DNA of 64,000 nucleotides from Paraniabella hibiscisoli (GTDB taxonomy: Bacteria; Bacteroidota; Bacteroidia; Chitinophagales; Chitinophagaceae). Every line of letters begins with the position of its first letter. The stretch's first letter is position 1. The notes below the pieces were generated by a model. The model saw only the letters and a list, made by a program, of their open reading frames with translations. It did no database searches and was not told the origin of the DNA. The position numbers and the translations under genes are program-made. The stretch is taken from NCBI RefSeq assembly GCF_022512515.1, contig NZ_JAKWBK010000002.1, positions 62,001 to 126,000 of the forward strand, in the 5' to 3' direction. This document shows, one piece after another, positions 38,721 to 49,190 of the stretch.

Positions 38721-39249
38721 ACGTTTAAAACTCATCTTATTTATCTATTTAAGAAAAGATTTGGAAATAACTGGGGGCAACAAAAGCCGGTTATTTAATG
38801 GTCACCCCACCATCATTTGTCGACAACAATGCCGTTAATATGGACGATACACTCCCATACTTTCCACAAGCTGTTAAAAATTCGTGCCAATAAAGTTGTG
38901 GAGTCCATCTTGCTCTTTCACTGGTAGTAGCATCGTCTATTTAGAAATAGAGGAATTCGTGTAATCTGTCCGGGAAAAATACCAAACAGGGCGCAGCTTT
39001 TTTCAGGATAGAATAATCTGTGCCATTTTTTTGTCACAAAACCAATTGCCTGAAAAATAGGACGCACCCGTAAGGCAAGCAGTTCAGCCAGGTTTTATGG
39101 AAGCCTGATAGCATTAATATGATAATTTCTCTTGTCTTACTATGGATCGGGTGTATTTCAAATTTTCACTAAAGTCATGACGTCCGAAGTGGAGCGTCTG
39201 GGAAATAGTAGAGATTTTCTCGGGCGGATGCATGAATCATTAATATGTC

Positions 39250-39396
39250 GCTGCGATGCAGCTCTACCCCTTTGTGATTATTGTTTTATTAGTATATCGC
39301 AGCTATGCTGCTTTTATTGTTTTGATCATTGCCGCACAGCGGCATCGTATTAATAGCTGCCATAATAATTCGTCAGTTATCTGAGCTGCGTAGCAG
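39250..39396. repeat. Array of four REP-like mini-hairpins
   Basis: Four palindromes with 3-base loops: GCTGC-GAT-GCAGC (39250-39262), GCAGC-TAT-GCTGC (39299-39311), GCCGC-ACA-GCGGC (39331-39343) and CTGC-GTA-GCAG (39386-39396), spaced by 19 to 43 A/T-rich bases. GC-rich stems in AT-rich DNA and the even spacing suggest an intergenic repeat element, not chance. No ORF spans it. Confidence 0.6.
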
Positions 39397-39770
39397 TGAT
39401 ATATTCTGTTTCAAACAAGAGGAATTGATGCGATCGCCCTGAAGATTTCCCGACAGGCTCAAAGGGATTTACAAAAGGAACTATAGCATAAGCGAAAATT
39501 TGAATTGCACCCCTATGCATCCATGGTGTATAAGTAAAAGGATAAATGCAGACTTTTTAATAAGCCTATCCTAAACTGGAAGAAGTCAGTAAAATCGAAG
39601 TGCTATTTTGCATTAATATTAACAATTACTGTTGTCTAGCCAGGATTTGACGGTCTGACGATTCTGGTCAAAACATCAGATGAGCGCACTGAAGATCGTC
39701 GAAGCAATGAAGTAAAAAGAAAATCTTTTAAAAAGACAGCAAAAAATTTCACCGCAATTGATTTTTTACC

Positions 39771-39778
39771 TACATTTG
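39771..39778 (+). promoter_or_regulatory. -7 box of tRNA-His
   Basis: TACATTTG matches TAnnTTTG and ends 13 bases before the tRNA. A TTTC about 20 bases upstream may serve as the -33 element. Confidence 0.55.
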
Positions 39779-39790
39779 CTGCCCTTAAAC

Positions 39791-39868
39791 GGTGGTTGTA
39801 GCTCAGTTGGTTAGAGCATCTGATTGTGGTTCAGAAGGTCGCCGGTTCGAGACCGGTCATCCACCCCA
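39791..39868 (+). tRNA. tRNA-His (GTG anticodon)
   Basis: Cloverleaf with D arm (TAGCTCAGTTGGTTAGAGC), anticodon loop GATTGTGGTTC giving GTG, T arm GCCGG-TTCGAGA-CCGGT, and an encoded CCA at 39866-39868. An extra 5' G (39791) opposite the discriminator C is the G-1 of histidine tRNAs. The acceptor stem has one T-T mismatch (position 5). Confidence 0.93.
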
Positions 39869-39897
39869 AACCCTGAATATTTTGTTCAGGGTTTTTT
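39869..39897 (+). terminator. tRNA terminator
   Basis: AACCCTGAA and TTCAGGGTT form a 9-bp stem with a TATTTTG-type loop of seven bases, followed by TTTT, directly after the CCA of tRNA-His. Confidence 0.85.
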
Positions 39898-39910
39898 ATA
39901 ACTTTTCTCT

Positions 39911-40465
39911 ATGAATCCCTGGCTTTATTCGATCCCCCTGGTTTCTGCACTCATTGGTTGGATTTTCAACAGTATCATCTACAACAAATTTATTAGCAGC
40001 TACCTGCCTGGCAGGAAAAAGGCGATTGCAACTTTAATTGCAGAAAAAGCGGAGCAATTGCTGCCTTTTTCTAAAATAGAGGAAAAGATTGGAGATCCGG
40101 CATTAGTGGAAAAAGCTATGCCTATGATTGAGTCGCATATTGACGAATTTCTTACTGTAAAACTGCCCCAGGAAATACCCATGCTGGCCATGTTTGTGGG
40201 TAATAAAACCACGGATAAGATCAAAGAAGTATTTATAACCCAGCTGAGAGCTTTGTTTCCCAAGGTAATGGGTACTATCGTAAATGATTTTAAAGGATCG
40301 CTGAATCTAAAACAGGCAGTAGCAACGGAGATTGACAAAATAGATATTGCGGCTTTATTGAAAGAAAAACTATCCGGACCAGCTAAAAAATTTGCCCTGG
40401 CCGGAATGCTGCTGGGCCTTTTAACGGGCATACTCAACCTGTTGCTATTCTATATACTCGCTTAA
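39911..40465 (+). CDS. DUF445-family membrane protein
   Basis: 184 residues, intact. One hydrophobic segment at each end (WLYSIPLVSALIGWIFNSII and ALAGMLLGLLTGILNLLLFY) encloses an amphipathic helical middle with IEEKIGDPALVEKAMPMIES and ATEIDKIDIAALLKEKL. This layout is that of short DUF445/YheB-like proteins, thought to act at the membrane; no activity is known. Sits directly after tRNA-His. Confidence 0.75.
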   Translation: MNPWLYSIPLVSALIGWIFNSIIYNKFISSYLPGRKKAIATLIAEKAEQLLPFSKIEEKIGDPALVEKAMPMIESHIDEFLTVKLPQEIPMLAMFVGNKTTDKIKEVFITQLRALFPKVMGTIVNDFKGSLNLKQAVATEIDKIDIAALLKEKLSGPAKKFALAGMLLGLLTGILNLLLFYILA

Positions 40466-40579
40466 CTATCTCATAGCGTGTTTTTTCCATTCATACACGA
40501 ATGGGCACGCTTATAATTAAAAACTATGATCCGTACAAGTTACAGGGGTTTTTCGCGTCAAACCCTAAATTTTTTGACA

Positions 40580-43252
40580 ATGCGTTATTTTTTGATGGCC
40601 CTGGGCCTGCTTTTTACTGTTAATATTATAGCACAGGGAGGCGGACAAATGCCCGGAGGCTCTATTTATGGTAAAGTAGTAGACTCCCTAACTGGTAAGG
40701 GTATGGAAGCAGCATCTATACAGATATACCAGACTAAAGTTCCCGCCCCTTCCGGTTCGCCCGCCCGTGCCGGTACGGTCGGGGGCGGGGACTCAGCGAC
40801 CAAAACACCTAAAGATATATTGGTAACCGGTATGCTTACGGCCTCCAATGGCGATTTTCGGCTGGAGAATATCCCGGCCATGGGCCAGTACAAACTGGTA
40901 GTTTCGGGCGTTGGGCATAAAACACATACCCGTAATTTTTCCTTTATTGATCCTAAAATGATGGCAGGCGGTAAGCCGGATATGCAGGCGATTATGAGTG
41001 GGCTGGATAAGGACTGGGCAATATTAAATTGGCTACCGATGTGGAAGTACTGTCGGGCGTAACGGTGACGGCTTCCAAACCAGCTGTACAGCTGGGTATC
41101 GACAGGAAGATCTATAATGTGGAAAACAACCTGACCTCTGCAGGAGGTACGGCCACCGATGTATTAAAAAATGTACCTTCTGTAAACGTGGATATTGATG
41201 GTAATATCAGCGTGCGCAATGCCAGTCCGCAGATATTTGTAGATGGCCGGCCTACTACCCTTACTTTAGACCAGATACCTGCCGACCAGATAGCCAGTGT
41301 GGAAGTGATCACCAACCCTTCTGCCAAATATGATGCATCTGGCGGTACGGCGGGCATTTTAAATATTGTATTGAAAAAAACACGTACGGTTGGGTACAAT
41401 GGATCGCTGCGTGCAGGTATCGATCAGCGCGGACGTTACAATTTCGGAGGGAACCTGAATGTACGCCAGGAAAATTTAATGTGTTTGCCAATATTGGATA
41501 CAACCAGCGCAAAACCATTTCTGATGGGATAACGGAAAGAAACACATTTTCAAACGACACCACCACCCGCCTTTACCAAACAGACCGTGCTATTGGAGAT
41601 GGCCGCTTTTTGTTTGCAAGGGCTGGTTTTGACTATTTTCTTGATAACAGAAATACTATCACCTTATCAGGTATGACAGTTGATGGAAAATTTGACAATA
41701 CAACCAACAGCGATATCGTTACTACTACAACTGCCCCCGGTAGCAATGCCGAGTCGCGTATTTTAAGGACTTCGGACGCCAATTTTGGTTTTAATATGAA
41801 AGGTGGCGCTTTAGGTTTTGTGCATAATTTTCCCAAAAGCGGGCACCAATTAACCGTTGACGGCCAGTATAATAAAAGTAAAAACAACAGTAAGAACCTG
41901 CTGAATAACAACATATTCGATGTTAACGGTGGACCGCAGACAGGAAATTTCAGGCAAATGCAGAGTGGTGCCGGTAATAACGAACGCATCAATGCCCAGA
42001 TGGATTACACCAATCCTCTTAGCGATAAATCGAAACTCGAAGCGGGCGTTCGCTTTAATCAAACCCAAACATTTAGCGAAAATGTATTATCACGTTATCA
42101 AAACGGTGATTTCGTAAGAAGCGATGACGCATCAGCTAAATTTAATTTCACTGACCGTGTTTATGCAGCGTATGGCAATTTTTCGAGCAAAATCGGTGAA
42201 AAATTTGGCTACCAGTTGGGCTTGAGGTTAGAAAGCTCTGAGTACAACGGGCAGTTTTTCTCAGGAGCAGGTTATAGCAAAATGGATCAATTTAAGATAG
42301 CTTACCCTGCCAGTCTTTTCCCCAGCGTGTTCCTTTCTTACCAATTGTCCCAGTCGCAACAGCTGCAACTTAATTACAGCCGCCGTATTAACAGGCCGGG
42401 CTTCTTCCAGCTGTTCCCTTTCATTACCGACTATTCGGATACGCTTAACCTGAGCCTGGGTAATGCCAACCTTCGACCAGAATTTACCAGCTCATTTGAA
42501 TTATCTTACTCTAAAACCTTCGATAAATCGAATAATCTTATCGTATCTACTTATTATAAACATACTGATGACCTGATCACCCGCTATCAAACTAACGGCA
42601 TACACCCTCTTACCGGGGATAATGTGATACTGAATACGTTTTTGAACGCCAATTCGAGCTTTGTAGGCGGACTTGAAATAGTATCGAAGAATGCGCCAAC
42701 CAAATGGTGGGATGTTACCAGCAACGCGAATATTTATACATCGAAAATTAATGTAAACGACCCGCTGGTACCTACTGCCGACCAGATCTATAGCTGGTTT
42801 GCCAAGATCAATAATACGTTTAAACTTCCTAAAAACTTCACGGTGCAGGTTTCCGGAGATTATAACTCCAAAACCGTTCTGGCCCGGGCGGGTCGGGTAA
42901 CAGCGGCGGCGGCGGAGGTCGTGGCGGATTTGGCGGAACAGTAAGCGGGAATGCGCAGGGTTATAGTATGCCTACCTATGGTGTGGATGTTGCCTTAAAA
43001 TATGAGTTCCTGAAGGGCAAGGCTGCTTCTGTTACATTAAGTGGCAGCGATATCTTCAAAACACGTGTAAGTGATATTTATACCAATGCGGGCTTCTTTA
43101 ACCAGCACCAGTACCGTGTACGTGATCAGCAGTTCTTTAGTATCAACTTCGCCTATCGATTTGGTAAATTTGACGCTTCGCTGCTAAAACGTAAAAACCT
43201 GAAAGCAGAGCAGGAAGGTATGCAGGGTGGTATGCAGGGAATGCCCCAATAA
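40580..43252 (+). CDS. Outer-membrane beta-barrel receptor (OMP_b-brl_3 type)
   Basis: About 890 residues. Signal peptide MRYFLMALGLLFTVNIIAQ; a carboxypeptidase-regulatory-like domain (SIYGKVVDSLTGKGMEAASI); a TonB plug (VLKNVPSVNVDIDGNISVRN, then DQIASVEVITNPSAKYDASG and TAGILNIVLKK); then the barrel, with the conserved LNYSRRINRPGFFQLFPFIT. The C-terminus is Gly/Met-rich. Breaks near 41020, 41475 and 42885, the last in a GC-rich Gly repeat. Ligand unknown; the N-terminal domain has a Gly/Pro/Ala-rich insert near residue 60. The ATG at 40580 starts the signal peptide. Monocistronic, ended by a good terminator. Confidence 0.85.
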
Positions 43253-43273
43253 AATTATCTTATTTTCTTTTGT

Positions 43274-43308
43274 AAAATGTGGTAGATTCTCTGGATCTGC
43301 CACATTTT
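43274..43308 (+). terminator. Intrinsic terminator after the receptor gene
   Basis: AAAATGTGGTAGAT (43274-43287) and ATCTGCCACATTTT (43295-43308) form a 14-bp stem with one mismatch and a 7-base loop, running into TTTTTTT. Confidence 0.85.
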
Positions 43309-43502
43309 TTTGCGTGTTGGAGCTATTAGCGGTTTTGAGTTTGTCTGAAAAGTAGTCCCGTTTTTTGTAAAATCCGGTAAAAATCAACAGCAGACACCAT
43401 AGCCATTAACTAAAGCCACTGATGTTCAGGTGCAAATAATATTTGGATCGGGCACTAAATAATAGTATATTTATATATCTACAACCTTGAAAATAAACAG
43501 CT

Positions 43503-44234
43503 ATGAATACGAACAACATCAACCAGCTTTCCGATATAGGCATGTGCGATGATTTTATGAAAAAGCTTCAGTCTGCAATTCTAAAATTGAAATGCAAGCA
43601 TGCTACACTAGAGAAAAGAATTGACGTTCATTTGAGTATCGTGAAAAATTCACAGGAGGAGTTACTTTCCAGACAAGTGGAACTTCAAGTGCTCAAAAAT
43701 TACCATGCTACAGCGGTTGAAGAACGAAAAATTATGATGTATGATTATAACATATCAAAAGTTGAATGTCGTATTAAATTGATGAAATTGAAGCTATGCG
43801 ATTACAATAGTGTTCAACTTGAGTGGAAAAAGTTTCGGCTTCAACAGATTGAAACAGCACTAACAGACGCAGAATTGTTACTACAAAAAGTAACTGAGCG
43901 CCGAAGCGACCTCGCTAAAGCAAGCATACCAGAAGTAGCTGTTGCAACCATTCAACCTGTGCTTCGACCCGAACAGCCACTTACGATAGCAAAAACGCCC
44001 GGATTAAGACAGCTGCGCATTATTCAGCAACGATACCGTTGTATGAAAAATCAATTATTCATCTGCCATTCGTCAAATCGGCCGTCCCACTGCCATATAT
44101 ATATACTTAGTGCGACTGAAGAATTACGTTCAAATGTATTTAGCGCACTATTGTATTCACTGTTAAAATACCTTTTATCTGAATTGACAAATACTATCTG
44201 TCAGCGTTTATTACAGTATATTTATAGTTTTTGA
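43503..44234 (+). CDS. Coiled-coil protein of unknown function
   Basis: 243 residues as read. Residues about 15-150 are charged and helical (SAILKLKCKHATLEKRIDVH, IVKNSQEELLSRQVELQVLK, FRLQQIETALTDAELLLQKV) and look like a coiled coil. There is no signal peptide or domain I recognise. The last 65 residues look unlike the rest. One missing A near 44046 would instead end the protein ...KKSIIHLPFVKSAVPLPYIYT at the TAG at 44110, about 202 residues, which I think more natural. Monocistronic, low GC, between the receptor and a glycosyltransferase gene. Confidence 0.5.
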   Translation: MNTNNINQLSDIGMCDDFMKKLQSAILKLKCKHATLEKRIDVHLSIVKNSQEELLSRQVELQVLKNYHATAVEERKIMMYDYNISKVECRIKLMKLKLCDYNSVQLEWKKFRLQQIETALTDAELLLQKVTERRSDLAKASIPEVAVATIQPVLRPEQPLTIAKTPGLRQLRIIQQRYRCMKNQLFICHSSNRPSHCHIYILSATEELRSNVFSALLYSLLKYLLSELTNTICQRLLQYIYSF

Positions 44235-44338
44235 CCTAATAACCGCAAACAGGTGAACAATTTTATGCCGAAGCTTGTTTAATAACAGCAATTGAAAACG
44301 TGTTCTTAGTCGGTAATTGTTTTAGTATATTTTTAGAT

Positions 44339-45465
44339 TTGGATAAATATTTACATATTGTATGCCTGGATGTGCCCTGCCCCGCTAATTGCGGCGGGTC
44401 CATTGACATGATGAATCGCATTAAATCGTTCCACAAAAAGGGCATTAAAATACACTTGCACTATTTTCGCTTTGATGAAAAATGTCATAATGCCGAGCTG
44501 GGCAGGTATTGCGAAACAGTGCAGTCTTACGCTAAAAAGGATGCTTTTGATTGTATCTCTTTGAGCACACCGGCATTTGTAAATGCCCGTTGTAACCAAT
44601 CGTTGATAGAAAATCTTAATAAAGATAGGTATCCTGTATTACTGGAGGGTTTGCACACAACTGGTATCATTAACGAGATAAAAAAGAAGGAAGAAAAATC
44701 TGCGTGCGCATGCACAATGAAGAATCGGTGCATTACAGGGAGCTGGCGCGCAGCACCATCAACCCTGCTAAAAAAACCTTCTACCTGGCCGAGAGCCTGC
44801 TTACCAAAAAGTATACTTCTACCCTGCCGGCCGACTGTATGTATGCCTGCGTGTGTAAAGAGGATCAAAATAGTTTTGAAGAACAGGGATTTGGAGATGT
44901 ACAATTGGTTCCGGCATTTCCCAGCTGGCAAGAGGTCAATTGTCCTACCGGTATGGGCAGTCTCTGCCTTTTTCATGGAAATCTATCTGTACCTGAAAAC
45001 GAAAAAGCGGCCTTGTGGTTGCTGAGTAATGTTTTTAATAAAGTGCGGATTCCTTTTATCATAGCGGGTAAAAATCCGCCTAAAACGGTGCAAAAGGCTG
45101 CGGGACTTTGCCAGAATACCTGCCTCGTGAGCAACCCCAGCGAATCGGAGATGGAAGACCTGGTGCAGAAAGCGCATATCAATATACTACCCGGTTTTCA
45201 CAAAAATATCACGGGTAGCCGTTTGAAGCTGGTTCACGCTTTATATAGAGGAAGGCACTGCATTACCACCCCGGCGGTTGTAGAAGGTACCGGACTGGAA
45301 GAAGCCTGTCACATAGGAACTACAGCCAGTGCAATGGCGTCTATCATATCCCAGCTCTATTACCTGCCTTTTGAAGAAGAAGAAATATTGTTAAGAAAAA
45401 GATTGCTGGCGAACCGTTACGATAACAACAAAAACATCCAGCGCTTTATAGATTATCTATGGTAG
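44339..45465 (+). CDS. Glycosyltransferase (GT-B, family 4 like)
   Basis: About 375 residues. YLHIVCLDVPCPANCGGSID is the N-terminal loop typical of a Bacteroidota glycosyltransferase class. SLCLFHGNLSVPENEKAALW opens the donor domain, with IAGKNPPKTVQKAA and ILPGFHKNITGSRLKLVHAL near the donor site. A break near 44700 splits it. No ATG is available at the N-terminus; a TTG at 44339 (or GTG at 44300) must serve, or a base error hides it. Not linked to the polysaccharide operon. Ends 20 bases inside the convergent ftsE. Confidence 0.75.
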
Positions 45466-46134
45466 CATTGTCTATCACCCGTCCCCCTTCTGTTTTTATT
45501 AATCTTGTAGGATATTTTTTACCACAGCATAGTCATGCGTGGCCATTACAATAGCGGCATTGCTTTCTTTAGCAATAGATAATAGCAGGGTCATGATTTC
45601 ATCAGTAGTTACCGGGTCCAGGTTACCTGTTGGCTCATCAGCCAGTATTAGTTTCGGACTATTTAATAAAGCCCGCGCAATATCCACCCTTTGTTGTTCG
45701 CCACCACTCATCTCATAGGGCATTTTATTAGCTTTATGTTGCAAACCAACCTGCTCTAAAACTTCATTTACTTTATCATCTATCAGCTTCTTTTCCGTCC
45801 AGCCGGTTGCCTTTAAAACAAAGCGCAGGTTATTAGCCACATTCCGGTCGGTAAGCAGTCTGAAATCCTGGAAAACCACACCCAGCTTTCGTCTCAGGTA
45901 AGGCACTTGTTTCCAGTGCATATTTTTAAGCTGATAATCGGCTACCACAGCATCGCCTTCAGTAAGCAGCAGATCTCCATAAAGGGTTTTTAAAAGGCTC
46001 GATTTCCCCGTACCGGTTCTACCCACCAGGTATACGAACTCACCTTCTCTAATGGTGAGATTCACCTCTTTTAATACCAAATTATCTCCCTGGTAAATAT
46101 TAGCGTTCTTTATTTCTATGATCGGCTGCTGCAT
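45446..46134 (-). CDS. ftsE: FtsE, cell-division ABC ATPase
   Basis: About 229 residues. ATPase that with FtsX links divisome assembly to murein hydrolase activation at the inner membrane. Walker A GRTGTGKSS, signature MSGGEQQRVDIARAL, Walker B LILADEPTGNLD and the H-loop MATHDYAVV are all present. One missing A near 45513 truncates the read-through to NILQD; repaired it ends KKYPTRLIKTEGGRVIDNAT and the TAA at 45446. The ATG at 46134 is chosen, since upstream residues are not of the family. FtsX is not adjacent. Confidence 0.92.
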
Positions 46135-46272
46135 AATATCCTTAAAAATTGATAGTGTGCAAAATAAGCTAAAATGCCCAATACAGGGGAAGATTATATA
46201 GCCGGCTATCAAAAAGGTCGCCCTGATCCTCAACGCCTTTAAGTCAAAAACAAACGGTTTACTTCAACTGAA

Positions 46273-47308
46273 TCATTTTTTGTTTATTACCACGGCTTTA
46301 CTCGCGCTCCGACTGCCATCTTTATCTATTTGCACAACGCGTACGTATATAGTCTCTTTGTTATTGGGCGTCACAGCGTCTTGTTTAGAGCAACCCATCC
46401 AAAAAATGGCGGCTGCAAAAATCGAAAAGCCGAGCAATAGACTGCGCCTTTTTTACCAGCTGCCGCAATTCCCAACAATGATAAAATACCCCAACCAGCT
46501 AATGTAATCCCACCGCCAATGTCGATAGACAGGTTATAGTTAATTAAAGTATCAGAATTGCCATTGGCAGCTTTGGACGCTACAGAAGCTACTGTTTTAA
46601 AAGACTCGCCATTTGTTGAGGCCTGTATCTCAAAATGATCATTGTTGGTTTCTGAAAGGGTTTGCCAGGAAACCTGGTAATTGTTGCCTGCAGCAACAGC
46701 ATTTATGGCTCCGAAGGTGACAGGCAAAGCGCCCTGCGCCCAGTTAAAATTATCAATAGCAAAATAATCGAAGTTGGAGCTAAGCTCAATTTCGAGCTGG
46801 TCTATCGAAACGTTAGCATTATTGGCGTTACCCTCTGTGGCAAAATTGATCAATGCAAACCCTTTTTGGGGAGCTGCATCTGATGTAGCAAAACCACTGC
46901 TTTTAATAACAGTAAATTGTGTAACACCTCCCAGTTTGCCTCTGAATATTACGGAACCCGGGCCTGTATTGGGGTTAGGAGCGCCAGGAGATTGCGTTGC
47001 GTTGCCGGTTACATAAAACCAGAAGCTATTGATCTTAAAAGTGCCGGTCGCCACTGAAATAGAAGAGACAGAGCCATAAGAATCATTCAGGTGAATAAAA
47101 TAGTTGGAAGGGCCATAGCCCAATCCGGTAAAATTGGCGATAAAAAAGAAGGGGCATTAGTGCTGAGGTTAAAGGTTCTTCCATTATTTGTAAATGAGGT
47201 AGCCCCTGCCGTAAGGCCCTCAAAAGTTTCCGTTCCCTGCGCAAAAGTCGGACGGTACGAGGTAATTACTAAAAGAAGACTACATAGCAATTGAAAGGTT
47301 CGTTTCAT
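46273..47308 (-). CDS. Secreted protein with split C-terminal domain and membrane segments
   Basis: About 345 residues. A signal peptide (MKRTFQLLCSLLLVITSYRP to FAQ) is followed by a beta-rich domain (ETFEGLTAGATSFTNNGRTF) and the common Bacteroidota module LPVTFGAINAVAAGNNYQVS with HFEIQASTNGESFKTVASV. In that module the usual ending is interrupted: after NSDTLINYN come two hydrophobic segments (LAGWGILSLLGIAAAG, KKRRS, LLLGFSIFAAAIFWMGC), and only then ETIYVRVVQIDKDGSRSASK. Breaks near 47125 and 46455 (A6 run). The GC-SK stretch resembles a lipobox. Probably surface-attached; function unknown. Confidence 0.6.
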
Positions 47309-47386
47309 TATATTTTGGTTTAGAGGTAACCAAAGAAAACACTTTTGCCACTGCTTGCCAAATGAAATTATCAGCAACATTTCTAT

Positions 47387-47422
47387 AACTAAAAAATAGT
47401 TGTTAAACTAAAAAATTAGTTT
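47387..47422 (+). promoter_or_regulatory. Twin palindromic operators for the BlaI-type repressor
   Basis: AACTAAAAAATAGTT (47387-47401) and AAACTAAAAAATTAGTTT (47405-47422) share ACTA...TAGT arms. They lie 29-64 bases before the blaI-like start. The second overlaps a TTAATTTG sequence that resembles the -7 box, as expected for autorepression. Confidence 0.7.
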
Positions 47423-47450
47423 TAATTTGCTGTCAGATTAAATATCCATC

Positions 47451-47816
47451 ATGAAACAACTTACAAAAGCCGAAGAACAGATCATGCATATTTTATGGGA
47501 CAACGGGCCCCAGTTTCTCAGGGAGCTGCTGGATAATATACCCGTTCCCAAACCCCATCAGAATACCGTGGCTACTATTTTAAAAATACTAACAGAGAAA
47601 GAGTTTGTAACGGTAAATGTTTTTGGCAGGCAACATCAATATACAGCAGCCATAACAAAGGAAGATTATTCTAAAAAAACCATGAAGCAAATGGTGAAAG
47701 GATATTTCGAAGGCTCTTTTAGTAATGTGGTATCCTTTATGGTAAAGGAGAATAATTTAAGCATCGAAGAGCTGGAAGCCTTACTGCAGCAAATTAAAAA
47801 CCAACAAAAAAAATAG
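47451..47816 (+). CDS. BlaI/MecI-family repressor
   Basis: 121 residues, intact. Winged-helix Penicillinase_R domain: LTKAEEQIMHILWDNGPQFL, then PHQNTVATILKILTEKEFVT and GRQHQYTAAITKEDY, followed by a C-terminal dimerisation helix with GYFEGSFSNVVSFMVKENNL. In the family the repressor is inactivated by its M56 partner. It is four bases upstream of the first of two such partners and has twin operator palindromes upstream. No beta-lactamase gene is near, so the regulated target is likely cell-envelope related. Confidence 0.92.
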   Translation: MKQLTKAEEQIMHILWDNGPQFLRELLDNIPVPKPHQNTVATILKILTEKEFVTVNVFGRQHQYTAAITKEDYSKKTMKQMVKGYFEGSFSNVVSFMVKENNLSIEELEALLQQIKNQQKK

Positions 47817-47820
47817 CCGT

Positions 47821-49174
47821 ATGCTTACCTATATCATTCAAATGATTACCTGCTCAGGAATATTGTACGGCTATTATCACTTTTTCCTGCGCAATGAAAA
47901 ATTTCACCAATACAACCGGTTTTATCTGTTACTGGCTATGCTCTTAAGCCTGGTATTGCCATTGATTAAAATCTCCGTGTATCTGACGCCTGATAATAGC
48001 GCCTCTTCCCTCATCTATGCATTTGCTGGTACCGAAGAAAATGTAACCGTTGCCGGCACCGGAAGCAACGCTTACCTGGATTGGGTTTGGTTGGTTTATC
48101 TCATCCCCCTGCTCCTGCTATTGGCCCGGTTTGCATTAAGCATCCGGCATATTGCTTTGATCCGTAAAGCATCCGTTGTTGAACCATTTGACACCGTAAA
48201 GTTGGTTAACACGGATCATACTGATGCGCCGTTTTCTTTTTTAACTGGCTGTTCTGGAACAGCAGCACCGATAGGCAATCGGTTGAAGGCAGGCATATCC
48301 TGCAACATGAGCTATACCATATTCGCAGCAAACATAGCTGGGACCTGGTTTTTCTTGAACTGGTATTGGCTATGTGCTGGTTTAATCCATTCTTCTACCT
48401 GTACCGCAAAGAAATCAAAACATTGCAGGAGTTCCTGGCCGACCGGTATGCTACCGCTAACAGCAATACGCTGGTTTATGCTGAATTGTTATTACTACGA
48501 GCCATGGGCGTAAAGCACCAGCGCCTGGTTAATCCGTTTTTTCATCACCAAATTAAAAGAAGAATTTTTATGCTTACCTCATCTAAAAAAACAGCCCACC
48601 AATGGCTGCGTAAATTGGTTCCCCTTCCGCTACTTTTTGTAACTGCCACCACTGTAATCATCAGTTGTAATGTTTCCGAGGAAAAAAGGATCCGGTTTCA
48701 TCAATGGACAGCGCTACCATCAACGGGAAAAATGATCCGGTTACCGGGGTAACTATTAATCCTGTACCTGGGTCAAAAGATATCAGTTCGCCTGCTCCGG
48801 AAACAACAACAGCAACTGTTGATGATCAGCCTCAAAACAGGAACGAGAATATTCCGGAAGTATTTACCAATGTAGAAGTCGATGCCAAGTATCCGGGTAA
48901 CTGGCGCAGCTTCCTCGAGAAGAAACTCAACGGACAGGTTGCTGTTGATAACGGTGCTTCACCTGGTAATCACACCACCGTTATTCAATTTATTGTTGAT
49001 ACAAAAGGCAATGTTTCAGATGTAAAAGCATTGACGAATGTTGGATATGGTTTAGAGGAAGAAGCCATCAGGGTTATTAAACAATCCGGCAAATGGAAGC
49101 CTGCTATCATGCACGGCAAGCCGGTAAAAGCTTACCGCAAACAACCGATCACCTTCCAGGTTACTGAGGTTTAA
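47821..49174 (+). CDS. BlaR1-like M56 peptidase with TonB C-terminal domain (copy A)
   Basis: About 450 residues. Four membrane helices carry an M56 site: HILQHELYHIRSKHS gives HExxH, followed by LVLAMCWFNPFFYLYRKEIK and LQEFLADRYA. After the last helix (LVPLPLLFVTATTVIISC) a Pro/Thr linker leads to a periplasmic TonB_C-like domain (WRSFLEKKLNGQVAVDNGAS, TVIQFIVDTKGNVSDVKAL, GKWKPAIMHGKPVKAY). Sensor-protease for the BlaI-type repressor. Breaks near 48245 (T6) and 48690 (A6). Four bases after blaI. Confidence 0.85.
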
Positions 49175-49190
49175 TTATTAAATCAGTTAT

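Larger units (their letters stand above)
38680..39790. other. 1.1-kb intergenic region
   Basis: No coding sequence recognised on either strand. It holds a promoter-like box for the protease gene, a 9-bp inverted repeat (TTTTTCAGG near 39002 with CCTGAAAAA near 39051), a run of four short hairpins (39250-39396) and the tRNA promoter at the right end. Confidence 0.6.

Noticed and set aside
39250..39396. Short repeated palindromes as a CRISPR array
   Set aside because: Repeats are 11-13 bases, not identical, with irregular spacing and no cas genes.
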